8,711 nt of DNA from an uncultured Oscillospiraceae bacterium (GTDB taxonomy: Bacteria; Bacillota; Clostridia; Oscillospirales; Acutalibacteraceae), in assembly GCA_900555805.1 (NCBI GenBank), contig USMJ01000034.1, positions 1 through 8,711 on the forward strand, written 5' to 3'. Below the pieces are notes generated by a model. It saw only the letters and a program-made list of their open reading frames with translations. It had not been told where the DNA came from and made no database searches. Numbering within the stretch: the first letter of the stretch is position 1; every line of letters starts with the position of its first letter. Made by a program: the position numbers and the translations under genes. Of this stretch, positions 4,005 to 8,711 are shown one piece after another.

Positions 4005-5600
4005 TTATTTAACGCTCTGAAGAAGGTCGATATACGCGCCTGCGAAGGTCGAGCCTGCCGTCTTGCTGACGACGTTGACTTCTTCGTTCTCGGTGAACAT
4101 CGAGCGGTATGCGTTGTCGGTCAGAACGTAGCCTGCCTGATCGTTGCAAAGGCCGAATACCATGGTGTTCTTGCATCCGGTGAAGCTTTCGAGGGGAGCG
4201 AAGTCCCATGACTCGCCCGACCAGCTTTCTTCCTTGGCCGTGACCGCGCCGTCATAGATTATGCCTGCCTCGAATTCGCCCGGACAGAGGAAGATTCCGA
4301 CGTTTCCGCCGAGCTCCATATATCCGATCTCGGTCATCATTTTATAGTTCCTGCCGTCCTTGGCGATGACCGCGTTGAGAATGTCTTCTCTTGCGGCGAG
4401 GACGTGGATTTGGTTCGTGACATTCAGCGAGACCTCGCGGTGCGTTACGCCGAGCGTCGGGGCGAGAACTTCCTCGGAGGATATCGCTTTGACCTTGTCG
4501 GCTATTGCGTTTGCGTACGCGGTGAGATTTTCGATGTCCGAAGCGCCTTCAACCTCGGTCAGTGACTTCTCGGTGGAAATTCCGAGTTCCGCGCCCTGAA
4601 TGTATACAACGTTCGCGCCGACTGTCTCGTTGATGTTCTTCTCAATATAATAGGGGAAGTCAGCCGAAAGCTTGTCGGTCGACGCGCCTATGCTGACAGG
4701 GTGAATGCCTGCTTCGAGAATCCATGTTTCAGCCGAACCGTCGTCGGGGTCGAAGCGAAGTCTGTGGATCATGCTGTCATAGAAATAGGGCGAACGCTTG
4801 TCTTTTATGTATTCGCCGATGTCCGCTTCACCGTATGAGAGCGAGCCTGATTTCATGTTGTTTACGGCTTCTTTCATGCATTCTACGGTCTTGTTGAAAA
4901 GATTTTCGGTGAACTGTTTGTTCTTCTGAACCTTGAGCGGTTCGATCTTTCCGCCCGAAGCGGCGTTGCCCGTGTTGAATATGAGCGCCGGCGCAAGGGG
5001 TACGCCCATGCCGAGCGTGTCAATGCAGGAATGCTGATGAAGAACGGAAACGTTCACGCTGACGACATTGTTTTCCTTTGCGAAGTCGGAGATTCTGTTT
5101 CTGATCTCCTGAACGTCGCCTCTCGAAATTCCGAAGCCGTCTATTGCGGCGTACAAGACAGTTCCGCTGACGCCGTCGCTGACAGCGAAGACTCTGACTC
5201 TCTGATCGTCTAAGACTTCCTTAGGCGCTCTGCCCTTGATCGCTTCGAGACTTCCGGCGAGATAAAAGCTGCCGTTCATTATGTCAAGTCCGTCGAGCAG
5301 GGAAGCTCCCGAGTACCCCAAAAGCCATTTGTCGCCCTTATCGGCGGCTGAACCGAAGTTGTCGTTTCCGACATAGAAGTTTTCGAGCTTGTAGTCCTCC
5401 GTGCCGTCCCAATTCTTGTCGTAGCCGGGCCAGAACCTGTTGAGATAGGTCAGTATCACCGTCACGGCCTTGTCAAGCATGGAATAGACGGCGTTCGTCA
5501 CCGTCTGCGGCAATTCGATTGATTTTGCGCTCGCAGGAACGGTGAAAACCGAGAACATCAGTATCACCGCAAGCGCTGCGGCTGTAAGTTTTTTGGTCAT
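4005..5600 (-). CDS. Secreted neutral/alkaline ceramidase-like protein
   Basis: A 531-residue exported protein. Residues 1-25 are a signal peptide (MTKK, hydrophobic core, VPASA cleavage site) with no lipobox. The body resembles the neutral/alkaline non-lysosomal ceramidase family (PF04734): GYSGASLLDG near 95-104, YLAGSL near 113-118, RVRVFAVSDG then AAIDGFGIS (151-159), the His motif HQHS (188-191) in place of the family's HTHSG, IHPVSIG (299-305), VYIQGAELG (332-340) in place of NGAQGD, PGEFEAG (440-446) and GLCNDQAGYV (483-492). Family enzymes are zinc amidases that cleave ceramide; the second zinc-site residues are plausible but not certain, and the motif changes mean ceramide may not be the substrate. 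DKNWDGTED (61-69) looks like an isolated calcium-binding loop. ATG at 5600 follows GGAGG by 7 nt. It is monocistronic, with its own promoter and terminator. The N-glycosphingolipid-rich gut would suit such an enzyme (speculative). Confidence 0.72.
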   Translation of the reverse strand: MTKKLTAAALAVILMFSVFTVPASAKSIELPQTVTNAVYSMLDKAVTVILTYLNRFWPGYDKNWDGTEDYKLENFYVGNDNFGSAADKGDKWLLGYSGASLLDGLDIMNGSFYLAGSLEAIKGRAPKEVLDDQRVRVFAVSDGVSGTVLYAAIDGFGISRGDVQEIRNRISDFAKENNVVSVNVSVLHQHSCIDTLGMGVPLAPALIFNTGNAASGGKIEPLKVQKNKQFTENLFNKTVECMKEAVNNMKSGSLSYGEADIGEYIKDKRSPYFYDSMIHRLRFDPDDGSAETWILEAGIHPVSIGASTDKLSADFPYYIEKNINETVGANVVYIQGAELGISTEKSLTEVEGASDIENLTAYANAIADKVKAISSEEVLAPTLGVTHREVSLNVTNQIHVLAAREDILNAVIAKDGRNYKMMTEIGYMELGGNVGIFLCPGEFEAGIIYDGAVTAKEESWSGESWDFAPLESFTGCKNTMVFGLCNDQAGYVLTDNAYRSMFTENEEVNVVSKTAGSTFAGAYIDLLQSVK

Positions 5601-5653
5601 TTTTATTCCTCCGTTTAATAAGCGCCGTATTCGGATTAGCTCCGTGCGCCTTA

Positions 5654-5668
5654 AATAGCATGGCTATT
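5654..5668. promoter_or_regulatory. Small inverted repeat at the ceramidase-like promoter
   Basis: AATAGC (5654-5659), ATG, GCTATT (5663-5668): a perfect 6-bp inverted repeat that runs from the -10 box into the predicted start region. It may be an operator; no regulator is identified. Confidence 0.35.
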
Positions 5669-5694
5669 ATACTATATTTTAAGAGACTGTTCAA
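5666..5694 (-). promoter_or_regulatory. Promoter of the ceramidase-like gene
   Basis: On the minus strand TTGAAC (5694-5689), a 17-bp spacer, then TATAAT (5671-5666), leaving a leader of about 60 nt. Confidence 0.75.
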
Positions 5695-5795
5695 TAGAAA
5701 CGGGACATTTTTGCGGCATATTGTAATACAATTACCTACAAAAACAGTGTATTTTTAGACAATCTTACAAATTCACATAAATTTCAAAAATTATG

Positions 5796-5824
5796 TTGAC
5801 AAAAGCAATAGCCGGTGCTAAAAT
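5796..5824 (+). promoter_or_regulatory. Promoter of the met leader-metQNI operon
   Basis: TTGACA (5796-5801), a 17-bp spacer, then TAAAAT (5819-5824); one mismatch to consensus. Transcription would start near 5831, about 27 nt before the leader ORF. Confidence 0.85.
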
Positions 5825-5857
5825 TCAAGCAACAACTTGAGCAAAGGAGAAAGAATC

Positions 5858-5953
5858 ATGGAAAGATCAGTAGCTATGATGGATATGTCTATGATGTGCA
5901 TGTGCCGCATGTGCATGTTTCGTTGCGCTGATTTTTTCGATGTGCTTTCTTAA
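5858..5953 (+). CDS. Met/Cys-rich leader peptide (candidate attenuator ORF)
   Basis: A 31-codon ORF too short for usual gene calling. AAAGGAG (5843-5849) sits 8 nt before its ATG, as good a ribosome site as that of metQ. The peptide has Met at positions 1, 7, 8, 10, 12, 13, 15, 18, 20 and Cys at 14, 16, 19, 23, so residues 7-23 contain 12 sulfur amino acids out of 17. It starts near a near-consensus promoter, and its TAA stop (5951-5953) is 37 nt before an intrinsic terminator, followed by the methionine importer genes. This is the layout of a leader peptide whose ribosome stalls when charged tRNA-Met or tRNA-Cys is scarce. The alternative, a metal-binding or modified peptide, is less likely because no maturase or export gene is next to it. 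Confidence 0.8.
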   Translation: MERSVAMMDMSMMCMCRMCMFRCADFFDVLS

Positions 5954-6000
5954 AGCCGATAACGACGGCTCAGGCCTGATAGGGTTTATCAAGGGGAAGC
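5944..6000 (+). promoter_or_regulatory. Candidate antiterminator stem of the met attenuator
   Basis: GCTTTCTT (5944-5951), which overlaps the last codons and stop of the leader ORF, can pair with GGGGAAGC (5993-6000), the 5' arm of the terminator, using three G·U pairs. A second stem GATAA (5958-5962)/TTATC (5986-5990) stacks inside it across a small internal loop. A ribosome at the stop codon would mask the 5' arm; a ribosome stalled at the Met/Cys codons would leave it free. The pairing is my own reading by eye. Confidence 0.5.
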
Positions 6001-6021
6001 TTCATCGAAGCTTCCCCTTTT
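5991..6021 (+). terminator. Intrinsic terminator between leader peptide and metQ
   Basis: AAGGGGAAGCTT (5991-6002) pairs perfectly with AAGCTTCCCCTT (6008-6019) over loop CATCG, with a TTTT run (6018-6021) and further T residues at 6025-6027. It stands between promoter and first structural gene, so it must be bypassed for metQNI expression. Confidence 0.9.
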
Positions 6022-6057
6022 AAATTTAATAAAATATTTGGTAAAGGAGTTTTAACC

Positions 6058-6918
6058 ATGAAAAAAGTAATCTCAATCGTACTCGCAGCAATCCTTGTTG
6101 TTTCGGCAGTCGTTGCTTTGACCGCCTGCGGCAACAAAACGGCGGCCGGTGTAACAATCGCCGTTCCCTCCGACACGACAAATGAAGCCCGTGCGCTTCT
6201 CCTGCTTCAGGATCAGGGCTTTATCAAGCTCAAAGACGGCGCAGGCATCACCGCAACCATCAAGGACATCGCAGAAAACCCGTATAACATCACCTTCAAA
6301 GAGGCAGAGGCAGCTCAGCTCCCGAATGTACTCAAGGACGTTGACTATGCTATAATCAACTCCAACTACGCTCTTTCGGCTGACCTCAATCCCGCTAAGG
6401 ACGCTCTTGCAAAGGAAGGCTCATCTTCCGCATACAGCAACATCCTCGCGGTTAAAGAAGGCAACGAGAACACCGACAAGATCAAGGCTCTCAAAGCCGC
6501 TCTCGAAAGCGAAGAAGTCGCAAAGTATATCAACGACAACTACAACGGCGCGGTTATCAGCACTGTTGACAACCCGACAGACGGCTATGACAGCAGCGTA
6601 GACTACTCAGGTCTCGCAGGCACGGAGATCTCAGTCGCGGCTTCTCCCACACCGCACGCAGAGATCCTCGCAGTCGCTAAGAACATCCTCGCCAAAAAGG
6701 ATATCACTCTTAAGATCATTGAGTACACCGACTATGTTCAGCCGAACAATGTCGTCGACAGCGGCGAAGTTGACGCTAACTACTTCCAGCATACACCCTA
6801 CCTTGACGATTTCAACGCCCAGAACGGTACACATGTAGTTTCTGTCGCGGCTATACATGTTGAGCCTCTCGGCATCTACGGCGGCAAGCAGACTTCACTT
6901 GACGCAATAAAGGGCTGA
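6058..6918 (+). CDS. metQ: MetQ methionine-binding lipoprotein, circularly permuted
   Basis: A 286-residue lipoprotein receptor for the methionine ABC importer. Residues 1-23 are a signal peptide with lipobox LTAC and lipidated Cys24. The mature part has the two MetQ/NlpA halves in swapped order. Residues 32-167 are the normally C-terminal half (VTIAVPSDTTNEARALLLLQ near the start, AQLP at 86-89, INSNYAL at 100-106, NPAKDAL, and NGAV near 163-166). A linker (about 168-188) follows. Residues 190-286 are the normally N-terminal half (PTPHAEIL at 197-204, YTDYVQPN at 223-230, DANYFQHTPYL at 239-249, GIYGGKQTSLDAIKG at the end). In usual MetQ the SLDxL motif runs directly into VAVPNDPTN; here these are the new C- and N-termini. 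It is one uninterrupted frame, so this is not a frameshift. ATG at 6058 follows AAAGGAG (6043-6049). metN starts 4 nt after its stop. Confidence 0.93.
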   Translation: MKKVISIVLAAILVVSAVVALTACGNKTAAGVTIAVPSDTTNEARALLLLQDQGFIKLKDGAGITATIKDIAENPYNITFKEAEAAQLPNVLKDVDYAIINSNYALSADLNPAKDALAKEGSSSAYSNILAVKEGNENTDKIKALKAALESEEVAKYINDNYNGAVISTVDNPTDGYDSSVDYSGLAGTEISVAASPTPHAEILAVAKNILAKKDITLKIIEYTDYVQPNNVVDSGEVDANYFQHTPYLDDFNAQNGTHVVSVAAIHVEPLGIYGGKQTSLDAIKG

Positions 6919-6922
6919 TATA

Positions 6923-7936
6923 ATGATAGAAATAGAAAATCTGTCAAAATCATTTAAAACAGACGGGGGAACGTTCTACGCTCTGAAGGACGTTTCCCTG
7001 AAGATAGAAGACGGCGACATCTACGGCGTTATCGGTATGAGCGGAGCGGGTAAAAGCACGCTCGTCAGATGCATAAACATGCTCGAAAGACCGACCGAGG
7101 GTACCGTAAAGATAGACGGTGTCGATATAGGCAAGCTCTCAAAATCGGAGCTTCGTCAGACAAGAAGAAAGATCAGCATGATATTCCAGGGCTTCAATCT
7201 TCTTATGCAGCGCACCTGCCTTAAGAATATCTGCTTCCCCATGGAGCTCGCCGGAGTCAAAAAGGCGGACGCCAAAAAGAAGGCGCTTGAACTTCTGGAA
7301 ACAGTCGGATTGCCCGACAAAGCCAATGCGTACCCCGCACAGTTATCAGGCGGTCAGCAGCAGAGAATAGCCATCGCCCGGGCGCTCGCCATGAATCCCG
7401 AGGTGCTTTTATGCGACGAGGCGACAAGCGCGCTCGACCCGAAAACCACCCATTCGATCCTCGACCTTATTCTCGATATCAACAAGAAGTTCGGAATAAC
7501 GGTCGTCATAATCACCCACCAGATGAGCGTCGTCGAAGAGGTCTGCAACAAGGTCGCTATACTCGACGAGGGCGTTGTCGTTGAAAAGGGCGACGTCGAA
7601 ACGGTGTTCTCCAACCCGAAATCAGCCGCCGCGAAGAGACTTGTTTTCCCCGAATCCGCCAAGGACGGGAAGGTCGTCAGCGTCGGAGGTTTCAGAAAAC
7701 TCAGAGTCGCTTTCAACGGCGCGAAAGCTACAGCCACGCCGCTTATCGCTCAGATGGCTATAGACGAACACGTTTCCGCGAGCATCTTAGCCGCGTCGAC
7801 AAAGAGCATCGGCGAGAAAGCCTACGGAAACATGATCCTCGGCGTTGAGGACGACGACATTGTCGTCGCCAAGGCGAAGAAATATCTGACTAAAGACCCG
7901 GATATAACGGTTCAGGAGGTGAGCGACGATGCTTGA
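6923..7936 (+). CDS. metN: MetN, methionine ABC transporter ATP-binding protein
   Basis: A 337-residue ATPase that powers methionine uptake at the inner face of the membrane. It has all nucleotide-binding motifs: Walker A GMSGAGKST (38-46), Q-loop Gln89 (SMIFQGFNLL), signature LSGGQQQR (141-148), Walker B VLLCDEA (161-167) with D-loop SALDP, and switch His199 (ITHQM). The C-terminal part (about 257-333) fits the NIL domain, which in MetN of other bacteria binds methionine and mediates trans-inhibition of transport. Length is usual for MetN with this domain. The ATG at 6923 follows AAAGGG inside the end of metQ with an 8-nt spacer, and the 3' end overlaps metI by 8 nt, so expression is coupled in one operon. 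Confidence 0.97.
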   Translation: MIEIENLSKSFKTDGGTFYALKDVSLKIEDGDIYGVIGMSGAGKSTLVRCINMLERPTEGTVKIDGVDIGKLSKSELRQTRRKISMIFQGFNLLMQRTCLKNICFPMELAGVKKADAKKKALELLETVGLPDKANAYPAQLSGGQQQRIAIARALAMNPEVLLCDEATSALDPKTTHSILDLILDINKKFGITVVIITHQMSVVEEVCNKVAILDEGVVVEKGDVETVFSNPKSAAAKRLVFPESAKDGKVVSVGGFRKLRVAFNGAKATATPLIAQMAIDEHVSASILAASTKSIGEKAYGNMILGVEDDDIVVAKAKKYLTKDPDITVQEVSDDA

Positions 7937-8630
7937 CAGAATGTTCTCATCCGAAGCGGTCGAAGAGGCCCTTTGGATACTCAAAAACGAGTTTCCGCTC
8001 GCCATATGGGAGACGGTGTATGTCACCGTCCTCGCGACGTTGTTCGCCATAATTATCGGTCTGCCGCTCGGCGTTCTTCTCGTCGTCGGCGATAAGGACG
8101 GCGTTCTGCCGATACCGAAGCCGATAATGAGCGTTCTGAATGTTATTATAAATCTCTTGCGTTCGGTTCCGTTCCTTATCCTTATGATAATGGTGTTCCC
8201 TTTGACGAGAGCCATCGTCGGAACAGCCGTCGGCACAGTCGCTTCTATCGTTCCGCTCGTCATAGCGGCGTTCCCGTTCATAGCGAGACTTGTCGAGGGC
8301 AGCCTTCGCGAAGTCGACCCGAGAATAATCGAGGCGGCTCAGAGCATGGGCGCTTCGCCTATGCAGATAATCACGAAAGTCATGCTTCCCGAAAGCGTGC
8401 CGTCGCTCATATCGAACTTCACGATTGCCGTGACCACAATTTTGGGCTACACCGCAATGAGCGGTATCATCGGCGGCGGCGGTCTGGGCAAGATCGCCAT
8501 CGACTACGGCTATTACCGGTACAAGTATCTGGTGATGCTGGTGGCGGTGGTCATTCTGATCCTGCTGGTGCAGCTGTTCCAGAGTCTGGGAACGTGGCTC
8601 AGCAAGAAGTGCGATAAGAGATTGAAATAA
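7929..8630 (+). CDS. metI: MetI, methionine ABC transporter permease
   Basis: A 233-residue integral membrane protein forming, as a dimer, the methionine translocation pore. Hydrophobic segments lie at about 27-55, 66-92, 100-120, 162-182 and 198-220, five in all as expected for MetI. The coupling loop EAA (135-137) with Gly141 and LP (163-164) contacts MetN. Start ATG at 7929 overlaps the end of metN by 8 nt and follows a near-perfect AGGAGGTGA (7914-7922) with a 6-nt spacer, so it is translated strongly and coupled. Over the last 100 or so bases, Leu codons become almost all CTG and Val GTG, unlike the rest of the gene. No terminator is seen within the following 81 bases. Confidence 0.97.
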   Translation: MLDRMFSSEAVEEALWILKNEFPLAIWETVYVTVLATLFAIIIGLPLGVLLVVGDKDGVLPIPKPIMSVLNVIINLLRSVPFLILMIMVFPLTRAIVGTAVGTVASIVPLVIAAFPFIARLVEGSLREVDPRIIEAAQSMGASPMQIITKVMLPESVPSLISNFTIAVTTILGYTAMSGIIGGGGLGKIAIDYGYYRYKYLVMLVAVVILILLVQLFQSLGTWLSKKCDKRLK

Positions 8631-8711
8631 ACACTATTTATTAAAAATGAACCGGGCGGGGTTATGCTCTCTGCTGGTAAGACAGTAAAATCAAATTTCT
8701 TGGAACAGGCA
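8631..8711 (+). other. Downstream end of window, no confident gene
   Basis: No terminator is visible after metI. A frame open from an ATG at 8664 to the edge (16 codons, starting MLSAGKTVKSNF) follows a G-rich tract, but it is too short to judge. Confidence 0.3.

Noticed and set aside
5858..5953. Met/Cys-rich ORF as a modified-peptide precursor or copper-binding peptide
   Set aside because: No maturation, export or metal-handling genes are adjacent; promoter, terminator and metQNI favour a leader peptide, though this is not excluded.
5825..6057. SAM riboswitch or T-box upstream of metQ
   Set aside because: I see no S-box core, no T-box GGTGG-type sequence and no specifier stem; most of the interval is the translated leader ORF and its terminator.
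6058..6918. Unusual metQ order caused by a frameshift or two fused partial genes
   Set aside because: A single uninterrupted frame carries both halves once each, with a signal peptide and a breakpoint exactly at a domain junction.
1..8711. CRISPR array, insertion sequence or replication origin
   Set aside because: No regularly spaced repeats, transposase frames or DnaA-box clusters were seen.

Overview
The window looks like a chromosomal segment of a gut-type Clostridia bacterium (Oscillospirales/Ruminococcaceae-like; an inference). The signs are strong AGGAGG-type ribosome sites, sigma-A type TTGACA/TATAAT promoters in AT-rich gaps, CCA-encoded tRNAs, Firmicutes-style XRE and TetR regulators, and a lipoprotein-based MetQNI methionine importer.

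Layout. Positions 1-447 hold no convincing gene but many GC-rich hairpins, including a 13-bp GATA-loop hairpin and a hairpin motif present twice. Positions 448-798 (minus strand) carry a small XRE regulator with its own terminator and a 10-bp inverted repeat where an operator would sit. Positions 998-1829 hold a promoter, a long and possibly structured leader, and a TetR-family regulator. Positions 1852-2145 are a two-gene tRNA-Ser unit (UGA, GCU) with promoter and terminator. Positions 2285-3809 hold a SLOG-like protein (minus), a divergent XRE regulator with a large inverted repeat over its promoter and ribosome site, and an XRE-zinc-ribbon protein. Positions 3810-3960 are non-coding and may form a structure resembling the one upstream of tetR. 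Positions 3961-5694 hold a secreted neutral-ceramidase-like protein (minus) with promoter and terminator. Positions 5796-8630 are the methionine uptake operon.

The operon is the most notable part. A near-consensus promoter drives a 31-codon leader ORF with 9 Met and 4 Cys codons. A strong intrinsic terminator follows, then metQ, metN and metI. The layout fits ribosome-mediated transcription attenuation: a ribosome starved of Met (or Cys) would stall in the leader and allow a competing stem to form at the leader's stop codon. Sulfur amino-acid genes in Firmicutes are better known to be controlled by SAM riboswitches or T-boxes, and I see neither here. In addition, MetQ appears to be circularly permuted. 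After its lipoprotein signal, the half that is normally C-terminal comes first, then a roughly 20-residue linker, then the half that is normally N-terminal. MetN (with its NIL domain) and MetI look ordinary, so the transporter is probably complete: permuted lipoprotein receptor, ATPase, permease.
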